From: DTU015 sp012837895
Lineage (GTDB): Bacteria > Bacillota > Sulfobacillia > Fermentithermobacillales > Fermentithermobacillaceae
Direction of reading: 5' to 3'
Assembly (NCBI GenBank): GCA_050952085.1
Contig: JBMNKH010000007.1
Span: 100,789 to 164,788 of the forward strand
Length of the DNA stretch: 64,000 nt
Shown: in pieces, positions 35,812-44,739 of the stretch
How positions within the stretch are numbered: position 1 is the stretch's first letter
Layout: every line of letters begins with the position of its first letter
Notes under the pieces: model-generated
Database searches by the model: none
Told to the model about the DNA's origin: nothing
Seen by the model: only the letters and a program-made list of their open reading frames with translations
Position numbers and translations under genes: made by a program

Positions 35812-36651
35812 CTATTGCCGGCCATTCTTGCTGCGAGCCATGAAGTAGCCTATGTTGCCAAGGAGTAGGAACACGAGTACTGTGATATGTCCCATAGACT
35901 GAGCGTCCATGCCGGCCAGGCCTTGGCCTGGATGATCCACTAGCTGTTCGTATTCGGCCGCCCCTCTGAGTCCGCCCAGGAACCCTTTAAGCTGTCCTGA
36001 ACGGATGTAGTGCTGAACACCGGAATACATGGTGAGTGAAGCGCCACCGGTGAGCGGCTTGTTCAAGGGTTCAGCTACATATTGCATCCAATCACCGTAC
36101 CCCGGGGATCCCACGGTAGTAACAAACAGGAGATCTACATCATTGCGGATGGATCTCACTTGCTGCATCAGGGGGAACTTGTCAAGGGGGTCTCCGGCCC
36201 AATCAACACCACCGGCGCCTTGCCATACATCGTCTACCATTATTTTCAATGTGGCCGGTGCGTTAATCCTGTATCCGAGGTTAATCCAGTCAACGCCGTA
36301 TTCTTTGCCCATTTCCTGGGCTACTTCATTGATGTAATCGTACAGCAAGGTAGGGCCTACAGTCTCGCTGAAGAAGGCAGTTCCTACAAGTTTGCAGTTC
36401 TTGCGGAAAGCTTGCCTTGCAAGCGCTGATATCATTGGGTTGAGCTCTGGAGCGTTTCCTGAGCCTGTATCGTGAGAGACCCATATGACTGAGCCGTCTG
36501 GCAGGTCTTCGATGACCTGGAACACCTTCCGGGAGTTTTCAGACACAGCTACAGGCAAACCAATCGGTTTGAACATCGGTATCGCCATGCAGAATAAGAT
36601 GATCACATACAGGATTCTTATATCTATGTTTTGTAGTTTTTCCCAATCCAT
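35812..36651 (-). CDS. Membrane-anchored protein with soluble alpha/beta-like domain, gene 3 of the membrane operon
   Basis: 279 residues. One helix at each end (about 14-28 ILYVIILFCMAIPMF, and about 250-270 ITVLVFLLLGNIGYFM) frames a soluble domain of about 200 residues with alternating strands and helices: SVIWVSHDTGSGNAPELNPM, LVGTAFFSETVGPTLL, DLLFVTTVGSPGYGDW. No catalytic motif I know. Its plan (helix, domain, helix) matches gene 1, and the two may share an uncharacterised fold, possibly that of DUF6754-type proteins. AAAGGAGGG before the ATG. Role unknown. Confidence 0.7.
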   Translation of the reverse strand: MDWEKLQNIDIRILYVIILFCMAIPMFKPIGLPVAVSENSRKVFQVIEDLPDGSVIWVSHDTGSGNAPELNPMISALARQAFRKNCKLVGTAFFSETVGPTLLYDYINEVAQEMGKEYGVDWINLGYRINAPATLKIMVDDVWQGAGGVDWAGDPLDKFPLMQQVRSIRNDVDLLFVTTVGSPGYGDWMQYVAEPLNKPLTGGASLTMYSGVQHYIRSGQLKGFLGGLRGAAEYEQLVDHPGQGLAGMDAQSMGHITVLVFLLLGNIGYFMARSKNGRQ

Positions 36652-36668
36652 ACCGTACCCTCCTTTCG

Positions 36669-37292
36669 TTATGAACCCGAGCCGGTCCAGCTACGTTCGA
36701 GTCCGAGGATAACCCTGATGGATGCAGCGTATGCTCCGATTCCTGCACCCAGACGGATTCCCCGCATGCCTGCTGAGTTCGGGACGTTCAAGATCCATTC
36801 ACCCAATTTAGATATGCCTGGGAATATGGCATCACCGATAGGAGCCTGGGCAAGCATGAGGAGCACTGCAGACACAAGCAAAATGCCCGCTTCCAGGTTC
36901 TTAAGTTTGAAAGAACGGTACGCAGCTGAACACACATAGAAACCCAAGAGGGCGTAGATTGCACTGTCAATCCTGTTGGCAATGTTTTCGTACAAGAACA
37001 CGGCAATTTCCCCATTGACGCCGTCAACCAACGTGATTATGCAGGTAAGCACCATAGCTACCAGGGCAATAGCACTGTAAATCCATCTGGGCTTTTGCCT
37101 TGACACGTTTCCATAGTGCAACAGGGTGAAGTTGATCGCGCCAAGAAGGAATGCAAATTCGTATGTTACCTGGATCCATATGTCAGCTTCTGTAATAGCG
37201 GCTGCACCGAAGGGACCAAAATTGAAGAATTTCATGGCCATGATGAAAACAGCGGTGACAGCTACTAATATAAGCGGAAGTTGACGTTTCAT
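36669..37292 (-). CDS. Uncharacterised polytopic membrane protein, gene 2 of the membrane operon
   Basis: 207 residues with about six hydrophobic helices (PLILVAVTAVFIMAM at the N-terminus, then FAFLLGAINFTLL, AIALVAMVLTCIITLVDG, IYALLGFYVCSAAY and others). The C-terminal part AGMRGIRLGAGIGAYAASIRVILG is small-residue rich. No family recognised. GGGGGG lies before the ATG, which follows the stop of gene 1 closely. It forms an alternating pattern with genes 1, 3 and 4. Confidence 0.7.
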   Translation of the reverse strand: MKRQLPLILVAVTAVFIMAMKFFNFGPFGAAAITEADIWIQVTYEFAFLLGAINFTLLHYGNVSRQKPRWIYSAIALVAMVLTCIITLVDGVNGEIAVFLYENIANRIDSAIYALLGFYVCSAAYRSFKLKNLEAGILLVSAVLLMLAQAPIGDAIFPGISKLGEWILNVPNSAGMRGIRLGAGIGAYAASIRVILGLERSWTGSGS

Positions 37293-37303
37293 CGTGTTCC
37301 CCC

Positions 37304-38122
37304 CTAGATCGACAAGAAGTCAATCAGGCCCTGAGCGCTGCCTGTGACTGTTGCCAAGATAGTTCCTATAACCACCAATGCGCCCACGACCATTTTGAGC
37401 ATGTCTTGAGCTACCACTGTTCCAGTGAGCATTGGATCTCTTGAGAGATAGGCCGATGCTGCAAAGAGTTCTTCACCGATCAAGGTGTAGTCGCAGGTTA
37501 CAATGAAGAAGTGGATCTGGAATATGTTGGTGTTTGCACCAATCTGAATGCATCCTGCTTGGGCACCTGCTTCCGCCAAAACAAGAGCTTCAGCCATCCA
37601 GTAACCAATCATCAAGTTAGCAGCCGGTTTTTCCCGCTGGAAAATACCCATTACGGCAGCTGTGTAGCTGAACTGCCATTCTGACACAAACCTGATGTCA
37701 TCGGGGTTGTAGGCATCAGGCCGGCCGGCTTCCAGATAAGCTTGCTTCACAATTTCTGCAGCAACAGGGTGGATTTGGGGCCGGCGGGTGGTGACTATCA
37801 TTTGAGTGTCGTACTGGGCTGCCATCTTGGCCACATAGGACAACACTGCAAGTCCTGCGTACATCTCAGATCCAAAGGTGCTCATTCCAGGGGAGTAGTG
37901 TACTGGTTTGCCCATTTCAGTCGCACGGCCAAGAGCCTCATCTATAGCTTCCAATCCTGCAATGCGTCTGATTTCAGGGATGGGGAGGCCCGCTCGTGCT
38001 CTTTGAATCATCCAGAATACCAGAAAGAACAAAGACGCAATTAAGACGCAGTCCCAAAACATTTCAGGGGCGAAAATGAAGACACCTTTCGGAGCTTCTT
38101 CCGCCAACAGAGTCATCGTCAA
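37304..38122 (-). CDS. Membrane-anchored DUF6754-like protein, gene 1 of the membrane operon
   Basis: 272 residues. An N-terminal helix (FWDCVLIASLFFLVFWMI, about 22-39) and a C-terminal helix (VVGALVVIGTILATVTG) flank a soluble domain. The domain has the segment GKPVHYSPGMSTFGSEMYAGLAVLSYVA and later EAGRPDAYNPDDIRFVS and EKPAANLMIGYWMAEALVLAEAGA, which I associate with DUF6754-like proteins of unknown function; this match is from memory. TTG start 9 nt after GGAGG. First gene of the operon, behind a strong promoter and a 340-nt leader. Confidence 0.7.
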   Translation of the reverse strand: MTMTLLAEEAPKGVFIFAPEMFWDCVLIASLFFLVFWMIQRARAGLPIPEIRRIAGLEAIDEALGRATEMGKPVHYSPGMSTFGSEMYAGLAVLSYVAKMAAQYDTQMIVTTRRPQIHPVAAEIVKQAYLEAGRPDAYNPDDIRFVSEWQFSYTAAVMGIFQREKPAANLMIGYWMAEALVLAEAGAQAGCIQIGANTNIFQIHFFIVTCDYTLIGEELFAASAYLSRDPMLTGTVVAQDMLKMVVGALVVIGTILATVTGSAQGLIDFLSI

Positions 38123-38463
38123 TTAGACTCACCTCCAAGGTTTGCTGAGAAATCAGGTATTGACTGCTTGAAAAGGGTGACAAGTCTGCTGGCACGTGTG
38201 TTGGAAGTCGGGTGCTAGGTAGCCCTCTGCAGCTACTGATCAGAGCAGGCTAATAATGAAGACTAGTGCGAGTGCTGGGACTTAAGGTTGAGACATGATG
38301 ACTTCGTAATGACTTCGTACAGCGAACTATTTGAAATTTGAGGTGTCCGGCTAGCATCACCCCCGCATAGCTTACTTGGTCGACTTCTTTGGACTAGGTT
38401 TGGTTCATGCTTCCTATGTGCTTCCCGATGGCGGTAGCTGAGTTGCTCATCATTTATGAGCAA
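38123..38463 (-). promoter_or_regulatory. Long 5' leader of the four-gene membrane operon
   Basis: About 340 nt between the promoter and the first start codon. At its 5' end TTGCTCAT-5 nt-ATGAGCAA (38462-38442) is a perfect 8-bp hairpin. An exact 11-bp tandem repeat ATGACTTCGTA lies at 38298-38308 and 38309-38319 (plus-strand reading). The middle (about 38345-38440) is GC-rich and may fold. I could not assign it to a known riboswitch class. Confidence 0.4.
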
Positions 38464-38469
38464 TCTTTC

Positions 38470-38497
38470 ATTATACACTATTCGAGATGGTAGTCAA
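38470..38497 (-). promoter_or_regulatory. Strong promoter of the four-gene membrane operon
   Basis: On the minus strand TTGACT (38497-38492), 16-nt spacer, perfect TATAAT (38475-38470). Confidence 0.75.
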
Positions 38498-38640
38498 AAC
38501 TCCTTCTATGATTATGAGAAAATCGAAATCTTTATGAAACCTAGGCTGGGGCGTTGGCCTAAAAAACACAGCCCTAACTAGTCAAACGCTCATGGTCGAC
38601 GTTAGAGCGCCTAAAGCAAAGATTATGTTATTGGCATGCA

Positions 38641-39210
38641 TCACAGGGCAGAGGCCAGCCACCTTCCCAGTGCGGCAGCTTCTTCCTTGATTGACTGGCT
38701 GAACTCAGGTACAGGAGCAGCAACAGGCATATTGCAGGCGCGAATGATCCTGGCTTCCAGTCCCCTGCGTTCAAGCAATGCCGCGATCTGGTCTGGGAGC
38801 TCCTTGTGACATTCCTCATCTGCCCCCTGGGTTATAGCTACTACAACCTTTTTGCCTGACGGCAGCCGGTTTTCACGATTTGGACCCATAAATCCGTACA
38901 TCCTGTCTAAGAGGAGCTTGAGCTGCCCACTAACATTGCCCATGTAGACCGGGGTTCCAATAACCCATGCCTGGCTTGCCAGCATGACGTCAAGGACAAA
39001 GGCAAGTGCGTCTTTGCGGACGCAGGATTTGGCAGTTGGCTCCTTACAAGCGAGGCATGACTGGCATCCGGAGTAGGTCATGTCGTTAAGGTTGCACCAC
39101 ATTGCGTCCACATCTGACACATGTGTCTTGGCAGCCTCAATAACAAGTTTCATGAGGCTTGCAGTATTCCTGGCCGGCCTTGGGCTACCAGAAATCGCCA
39201 ATATATTCAT
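38641..39210 (-). CDS. NADPH-dependent FMN reductase / flavodoxin-like protein
   Basis: 189-residue flavoprotein. The FMN phosphate loop SGSPRPARNTASLM is at the N-terminus. The cysteine-containing segment SGCQSCLACKEPTAKSCVRKD is typical of the iron-sulfur flavoprotein / multimeric flavodoxin group, and TPVYMGNVSGQLKLLLDRMYG is the second flavin loop. GGAGG lies 7 nt before the ATG at 39210. Probably an electron-transfer or detoxifying reductase; the partner is unknown. Confidence 0.88.
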   Translation of the reverse strand: MNILAISGSPRPARNTASLMKLVIEAAKTHVSDVDAMWCNLNDMTYSGCQSCLACKEPTAKSCVRKDALAFVLDVMLASQAWVIGTPVYMGNVSGQLKLLLDRMYGFMGPNRENRLPSGKKVVVAITQGADEECHKELPDQIAALLERRGLEARIIRACNMPVAAPVPEFSQSIKEEAAALGRWLASAL

Positions 39211-39382
39211 TCTAATACCTCCGTATCTTTGATTGCCATGATAATGAGCCCATACTGACACCTACGGACACCTTTTGAAAATCGTTGTTGTGTGTTGCAG
39301 CTTACATAATTCTAAGTAGGGGCACACTATTCCTGATTCCTGCTTGGGCATAACGGATTCGACAGCAAATATCCTTACGATG

Positions 39383-40120
39383 TCACAGGAGCCTTGTGAG
39401 TTGGGATGCTGCATCAGCATCGAGGATCACAGTAACATCCGGATGGAATTGAAGGATGGAAGCAGGGAGCTTGGGTGTTACCGGGCCTTCAAGCGCGGCA
39501 CCTATGGCACGGGCTTTTGCCTTTCCGCTGGCCAGGAGCAGTATCTGCCTGCACCGCATGATGCTGCCTATGCCCATAGTAATGGACAGTCTGGGCACCT
39601 GGTCAATACTGTCGAAAAATCTCGCGTTAGCTTGTATGGTGCTTTCATCAAGCTCGGTTACGTGGGTGGCAACGGGAAAATGGTCAGCCGGCTCGTTGAA
39701 CCCTATATGCCCGTTGCTTCCTAGACCCAGTATCATGAGGTCGATGCCTCCGGCATCGCTGATCTTTTTCTCGTAATCAATGCATTCTTGCTCCAGGTCT
39801 TCTGAGTTGCCGTCTGGGATGTTGATGTTGTGTTCCAGGATGTCCACATGCTTGAAGAAGTTCTCGTACATATAATACCGGTAACTGTTCTTGTGGCCAG
39901 GTCTTAACCCTATGTATTCGTCAAGGTTGAAACTGGTAACCCCTTTGAACGACAGCTTGCTTTGCTTATGCATCTCGACAAGGTTCCGGTACATGCCAAG
40001 GGGAGTACTACCGGTTGGAAGTCCCAAGACTATTTTGGGGTTTTCCCTAATCAATCGAGCTAAATGTGCGGCAGCTAGCCTGCTCATCTCAATGTAATCA
40101 GCAGATACGATGATTTTCAT
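39383..40120 (-). CDS. nagB: Glucosamine-6-phosphate deaminase
   Basis: Converts glucosamine-6-phosphate to fructose-6-phosphate and ammonia; 245 residues, usual length. Diagnostic motifs: LGLPTGSTPLGMYRNLV (phosphate site), FNLDEYIGL with the catalytic Asp, and LGLGSNGHIGFNEP. No nagA is adjacent, so it may serve general amino sugar or cell wall recycling. Confidence 0.95.
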   Translation of the reverse strand: MKIIVSADYIEMSRLAAAHLARLIRENPKIVLGLPTGSTPLGMYRNLVEMHKQSKLSFKGVTSFNLDEYIGLRPGHKNSYRYYMYENFFKHVDILEHNINIPDGNSEDLEQECIDYEKKISDAGGIDLMILGLGSNGHIGFNEPADHFPVATHVTELDESTIQANARFFDSIDQVPRLSITMGIGSIMRCRQILLLASGKAKARAIGAALEGPVTPKLPASILQFHPDVTVILDADAASQLTRLL

Positions 40121-40254
40121 ATGGGTTCACCTGCATCCCTTGAATTCTGCCTGCCGGATATAATTCTATCTTATTCGCTATGGAAGGTGCATATCCTGCC
40201 TGTTGCGGAGATGGGTACGACGGCGATTTGGCCGGTTTCTCAGCGGTAATGTTG

Positions 40255-41574
40255 TCACAGATTTGCAGCTGAATGGATCTTGGCCCCGCCGTTTCTTTTG
40301 GCAAGGTACATAGCTTTGTCTGCCATGCGGATTGTATCGAAAACGGTCTCGCCGTGCTCAGGCCACGAGGCTACGCCCATGCTCATCCCGAAAGGAATTT
40401 CCACGCCGTTTGCCCTGAATGGCTCTTTTGTTATTGTCCTTAAGATTCTCTTTGCCATTGACATGGCTTGGGACAGGTTGGTGTGGGGACATACAATAAC
40501 GAACTCGTCCCCGCCGTACCTTGCTACACGGTCCTGACTTCTCACATTTGACACCAGGAGTCTAGCTACATGGATGAGCAGGTGATTTCCTGTTTCATGG
40601 CCGTACATATCGTTTACGGTTTTCAGGCCGTCCACATCAGCAAAAATGAACGAATAGTGGATTTTGCTGCCGTTGATTGCTCTGACCTCCTGCTTAAGCC
40701 ATCTGTGGAGATAACGCATGTTGTAAACGTTTGTAAGCGGGTCAGTCTCGGCTTCTTCTGTCCTTACGGTTAATTCCCTCTGGAACAGGTTTTGGATCCT
40801 GAGAGACAGCACGCCAACAAACACAATCAGAAAAGCTATGTCTCTCATATATGACGTAAGCAGCATTGCCACAATTGTCACAAAGGTGCGTTGAGCCAAA
40901 ATGGCTCTCCTTTCAAAGAGAAAGGTTCGCTTGAAGCAATCCCAGAGCGGACGTTTTGTCACTATGGCGACGGACCCGGCGACCAGAAGGACATTGAGAA
41001 CGTCAGCGGTAAGATACATCAGGCAAACGGTCAAGACGGATTTGTAGTCTGCAGGAATCCCAGGTTGCCAGCCTGTTTGCAAGGCAACAAGTTCGGCTGC
41101 GTAAAGACATAGCGTAAACTGGCCTGCGTTGAACAAGCAGTTAAAGAGTCCATGCTTCTTTGTGAAAAAATACAGCAGCATTGATGGGATTACGACAAGC
41201 AGGCATGCAGAAATGCCATGCACGTAGAGTGCGCTCATGAGCAGCGGGAATCCTGGGTTGAACTGAACACTTGATGGCATAGTGACGGGAAGATGATAAG
41301 AAATCAGGCCTAGCACTATTAGGAGCACAGTGGTCTTAGGTTCAGGCAGGGGTCTGGTTGCCAGAAGCTTGATGCACAGGGGCAAACCAATAGCTGCAAA
41401 TACCAGGAAATGGACAATCTGAGGCAAGGCGTCCCTGCCCTTAAGCCTGGTCTTGATCAGCCGGCTATCAGGCCATGACGGACTTAGTTCGTACTCCTGC
41501 GCCGGTTCTTCTAAGGCCCCTTTCGAGGTGAGCCGTTCACCTAAGTTAGGTATTTGAGACACCTCTTGAAACAA
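40255..41574 (-). CDS. Membrane diguanylate cyclase (GGDEF domain)
   Basis: Makes cyclic di-GMP from two GTP. 439 residues: a soluble N-terminus of about 45 residues, six to eight membrane helices (about 50-255) resembling an MASE-type sensor, then the GGDEF domain from about residue 275. The active site is RYGGDEFVIV; the inhibitory I-site RxxD is not obvious. The start is uncertain: TTG at 41574 has no clear ribosome site, and a shorter form is possible. It lies alone between nagB and metG. Confidence 0.85.
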   Translation of the reverse strand: MFQEVSQIPNLGERLTSKGALEEPAQEYELSPSWPDSRLIKTRLKGRDALPQIVHFLVFAAIGLPLCIKLLATRPLPEPKTTVLLIVLGLISYHLPVTMPSSVQFNPGFPLLMSALYVHGISACLLVVIPSMLLYFFTKKHGLFNCLFNAGQFTLCLYAAELVALQTGWQPGIPADYKSVLTVCLMYLTADVLNVLLVAGSVAIVTKRPLWDCFKRTFLFERRAILAQRTFVTIVAMLLTSYMRDIAFLIVFVGVLSLRIQNLFQRELTVRTEEAETDPLTNVYNMRYLHRWLKQEVRAINGSKIHYSFIFADVDGLKTVNDMYGHETGNHLLIHVARLLVSNVRSQDRVARYGGDEFVIVCPHTNLSQAMSMAKRILRTITKEPFRANGVEIPFGMSMGVASWPEHGETVFDTIRMADKAMYLAKRNGGAKIHSAANL

Positions 41575-41798
41575 GAATCATAACATGAACGTGCCCTTAG
41601 ACAAACAACTGTCCCTTTTAGCGCTTCCGCTGACAGGGACAGCAATTGCACTGAAGAACTCGAAACGAATGTAATCAACGATCGTCACAGAAACCGCGCG
41701 TTCACCTAAAATTATCGTACAGGGTACGAGTCACTTCAATGGGACTTTAGGACTGAACGTTGTCGTTTCACCCGCCAGTAGATCACCCAGACCTCAAG

Positions 41799-41834
41799 AA
41801 ACCCAGGTTCATGAGCAAAGGCAAACCTGGGTTT
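41799..41834 (-). terminator. Hairpin after metG
   Basis: AAACCCAGGTT and AACCTGGGTTT form an 11-bp stem 19 bp beyond the metG stop codon, followed on the minus strand by CTTGAGG. Weak T-run. Confidence 0.55.
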
Positions 41835-41852
41835 CAGTTAGTCCAACCATTA

Positions 41853-43544
41853 CTAGTCTTGTGTCCCTGCAAACCTCTTCCGGTATGCGTCTACTTCTTC
41901 CAGATCCAACCTTCTGAACAGGATAGGGGGTACCTCAAAAGGCCGTCCGGCCTTAAGCGCTGTAAGATCGAGAGCATCATCAAGCCCTGCCTTGCGTTCT
42001 TCCTCAGTCATGCCCAAGACATCAAACAGGGCTTCTGAGGTGAACGGTATGAGCGGTGATGAGGCTATGGCGTATGTCCGGACCAGGTTTATGCATGTGC
42101 GGAGTACCAAGGCGGCTTCATCCCGGTCTTCCTTCAACAGGTTCCAAGGGGCGCGGGCGTCGATATACACGTTACCGTGGGTCCAAAGTTTCTTAAGAGC
42201 GAGTGCTGCTTTTCTGAATTCGAAGTTCCGCAAAGCAGTTCTGTATTCTTCAATACTGTCTTTGCATTGGGCGAGCAGTTTATCTTCATGTTCGCCCCAC
42301 TGGCCCCCATCGGGAATCCCGGTTCCGAACCTGGATGCTACAAGTTTGAGGGTGCGGTTGACGAAATTGCCCAGGGTACCGGCTAGGTCTTTGTTGACTA
42401 CAGAAGCAAACAGATCCCAGGTGAAGTCAGAATCGTCAGATTCGGGAGCTACAGATATCAGGAAGTATCTCCAGTAGTCAGGCGGTAAGATTTCTAACGC
42501 GTCATCCATAAATACGCCCCGGCCTTGGCTGGTGGAGAACTTGCCTCCGTAGTACGTTAGCCAATTGAAGCCTTTAATGTAGTCAGCCATGGTCCAGGGC
42601 TCTCTTGTACCTAGTATGGTCGCCGGCCAGACAATCGTGTGGAAGGGAAGGTTATCCTTTGCCATAAACTGGGCATAGTAAACGTCGTCTGCATCGTACC
42701 ACCATGACTTCCAGTCGCGGTTGGAGGGATCCTGATCAGACCATTCTTTGGTGGCACCTACGTATTCGATTGGCGCGTCGAACCATACATAGAACACCTT
42801 GTTCTCGTAGCCCTCGCGGGGAACAGGCACTCCCCAAGAGAGATCCCTGGTGATGCAGCGCGGCTGCAAGCCCTCATTCAGCCACTTCATAGCTACTGAG
42901 TAAGTAAGTTTAGGCCACTGGGTGTTTGATTTCACCCAGGCCTCTATCTCAGAACTCAGGGTGTCCAGTCTCAAGAATAGGTGTTTGGATGTGCGTAACT
43001 CAAGGTTGCGGCTGCCGGACACAGCAGACCTGGGTTCCACCAATTCTGACGGGTTCAGTAAACTGGCGCAGCTCTCGCACTGGTCGCCCCTTGCCCGGTC
43101 GTAACCGCATTTTGGGCACGTTCCTATAACATACCTGTCGGGGAGAAAACGTTCATCGTCCAAAGAATATATTTGCTGGATACCGCGTTCCTCGATGAAA
43201 CTGTTCTTGTTGAGCATCCTGTAGAAATGCTGTGTGAGTTCATGGTTTTGCGGTGAGGAACTGCGGCCGAAATAATCAAAAGACAACCCGAAGCGCATGT
43301 ATACATCCTTTTGCCTTTGGTGCTGGATGTCGCAGTAGGTCTTGACATCTAAACCTTCTTCCAAGGCTGCGATTTCAGCCGGGGTGCCGTGTTCGTCTGT
43401 GGCGCATATGTAAAGCACTTCTTCACCTTCGAGCCTGAGAAACCTTGCGTATACGTCGGCCGGGAGCATGGAACCTACCAGGTTTCCTAGATGTTTCATA
43501 CCGTTTATGTATGGTAATGCGCTTGTAATCAGGTAACGGGTCAT
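41853..43544 (-). CDS. metG: Methionyl-tRNA synthetase
   Basis: Charges tRNA-Met with methionine; 563 residues, without the C-terminal tRNA-binding domain found in longer forms. HIGH-like ALPYINGMKHLGN at the N-terminus, a zinc knuckle CPKCGYDRARGDQCESC near residue 145-165, and a KMSKS-type loop written KFSTSQGRGVF. The class I fold and the ICATDEHGTP segment are intact. A good promoter lies 60-90 bp upstream. Confidence 0.96.
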   Translation of the reverse strand: MTRYLITSALPYINGMKHLGNLVGSMLPADVYARFLRLEGEEVLYICATDEHGTPAEIAALEEGLDVKTYCDIQHQRQKDVYMRFGLSFDYFGRSSSPQNHELTQHFYRMLNKNSFIEERGIQQIYSLDDERFLPDRYVIGTCPKCGYDRARGDQCESCASLLNPSELVEPRSAVSGSRNLELRTSKHLFLRLDTLSSEIEAWVKSNTQWPKLTYSVAMKWLNEGLQPRCITRDLSWGVPVPREGYENKVFYVWFDAPIEYVGATKEWSDQDPSNRDWKSWWYDADDVYYAQFMAKDNLPFHTIVWPATILGTREPWTMADYIKGFNWLTYYGGKFSTSQGRGVFMDDALEILPPDYWRYFLISVAPESDDSDFTWDLFASVVNKDLAGTLGNFVNRTLKLVASRFGTGIPDGGQWGEHEDKLLAQCKDSIEEYRTALRNFEFRKAALALKKLWTHGNVYIDARAPWNLLKEDRDEAALVLRTCINLVRTYAIASSPLIPFTSEALFDVLGMTEEERKAGLDDALDLTALKAGRPFEVPPILFRRLDLEEVDAYRKRFAGTQD

Positions 43545-43603
43545 CTAATACACCTCTCACGATTTACGGAATGCCTTCAAATGCTTTAGTAATAGTTTCT
43601 ATT

Positions 43604-43632
43604 ATGATATTGTTGCCGTTATACTGTGTCAA
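43604..43632 (-). promoter_or_regulatory. Promoter of metG
   Basis: On the minus strand a perfect TTGACA (43632-43627), 17-nt spacer and TATCAT (43609-43604). It is 60 bp upstream of the start codon, so there is no room for a T-box leader. Confidence 0.75.
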
Positions 43633-43873
43633 AGTCAACATGGGGAGGGGCTTAGTCTAGTTGGATCCCGGTCAAGTTTGGACCAGGTCGTCAGGTTCCG
43701 GCGGGTAGCCAAATCGGCTACGTTTCAATCATTCCCGCTGACGCATTTTGCGTTTAGCGTTGAAGGTTATATGCTTGGCCGCGGGGAAGTACTGGAGCGG
43801 CGGCTACGCAAAGCTGCATCAGCATGTGCCGCTTTGTTGTGACCGCCAGATCGAAGTAGGGGAGATGACGGCA

Positions 43874-44353
43874 ATGAAAACTAGCTCCCTCAATATAGAT
43901 GAGATGCGTCGTTATAGTGAAAATGCTATCAAGTGGGCAACAGACCGGCTGGGTTCAGAGGAGTACCGGTTTAGATGCCTCGCCTTCGTTGAAGAAGCAT
44001 ATGAGATGAGCAACAACGTCGAGATTTTCGGTGCGGATACGGCAAAAGAGTCAGCTGATATGTACGAGGTGGCCATGAAAGAAGGTATCCCCCCGGCAGG
44101 AGTGTTTGTATTCTACGATTGTTGGGGCACGCTGCAGGGCCGCCATAAGAACTGGGGACATGTTGGCCTGTCTACTGGTGACGGCAATGTGATACACGCC
44201 TGGGACAAGGTGAGAATTGATAATTACCTTGAGGTAGAAAAACTTGTGCCTGCCCCAGGCTGGACCAAACCACAATATATAAGTTGGGCGCCTGTTGAGC
44301 GGATCTTTCAAGGATACAGGAAACTGGGTCCGGAGGAGGGCGCGGATGAATAA
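43874..44353 (+). CDS. Small NlpC/P60- or CHAP-like cysteine hydrolase
   Basis: 159 residues without signal peptide. The catalytic Cys is in RCLAFVEEAYEM and the His in WGHVGLSTGDGNVIHAWD, spaced as in NlpC/P60 peptidases. The region between (PPAGVFVFYDCW) is the usual loop before the His. Cytoplasmic location suggests peptide or amide processing rather than wall cutting, or release by another route. ATG at 43874 is preferred, 9 nt after GGGGAG; the frame is open upstream to 43748. The preceding 240 bp carry a GTAGCC/GGCTAC hairpin at 43705-43721. Confidence 0.7.
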   Translation: MKTSSLNIDEMRRYSENAIKWATDRLGSEEYRFRCLAFVEEAYEMSNNVEIFGADTAKESADMYEVAMKEGIPPAGVFVFYDCWGTLQGRHKNWGHVGLSTGDGNVIHAWDKVRIDNYLEVEKLVPAPGWTKPQYISWAPVERIFQGYRKLGPEEGADE

Positions 44354-44418
44354 AGCGCCATGATGGGCGGTTTTCATGTCTACAACCGCAACCTATGGCA
44401 ATGCTGAAGCGTAATCGT

Positions 44419-44448
44419 TTGAACTTCCGCCCAGATAGGTGTTATAAT
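44419..44448 (+). promoter_or_regulatory. Promoter of the tRNA-Pro gene
   Basis: TTGAAC (44419-44424), 18-nt spacer, TATAAT (44443-44448), ten bases before the tRNA. Confidence 0.65.
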
Positions 44449-44457
44449 CTCAGGTGT

Positions 44458-44534
44458 CGGGGCGTAGCGCAGCTTGGCAGCGCGCATGGTTCGGGACCAT
44501 GAGGCCGCTGGTTCAAATCCAGTCGCCCCGACCA
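44458..44534 (+). tRNA. tRNA-Pro (anticodon CGG)
   Basis: A 77-nt cloverleaf with encoded CCA. Acceptor arms CGGGGCG and CGCCCCG pair fully; the anticodon stem CATGG/CCATG encloses the loop TTCGGGA, giving anticodon CGG; the T arm contains GGTTCAAATCC. Confidence 0.95.
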
Positions 44535-44739
44535 TGTTATTCTTGCTCCTCCGGGACTGTCTTATGGCCGTAATCAGAACCATCCAGGGAACGAGTACTG
44601 CTATACATGAGGGCGCGAACAAAGATGGTTTCACCAATACCTGGCTCCTGGTTAATGCGGTAGTATCATGTAGGGACAAGTCTGTGATGGCCTATAGAAA
44701 CAAGAAACACATCAGAGGAGATATCAGAGGAGGCACAAC

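Noticed and set aside
43705..43721. GTAGCC-AAATC-GGCTAC hairpin as a c-di-AMP riboswitch before the NlpC/P60 gene
   Set aside because: The conserved ydaO blocks are absent; only a short hairpin is visible.
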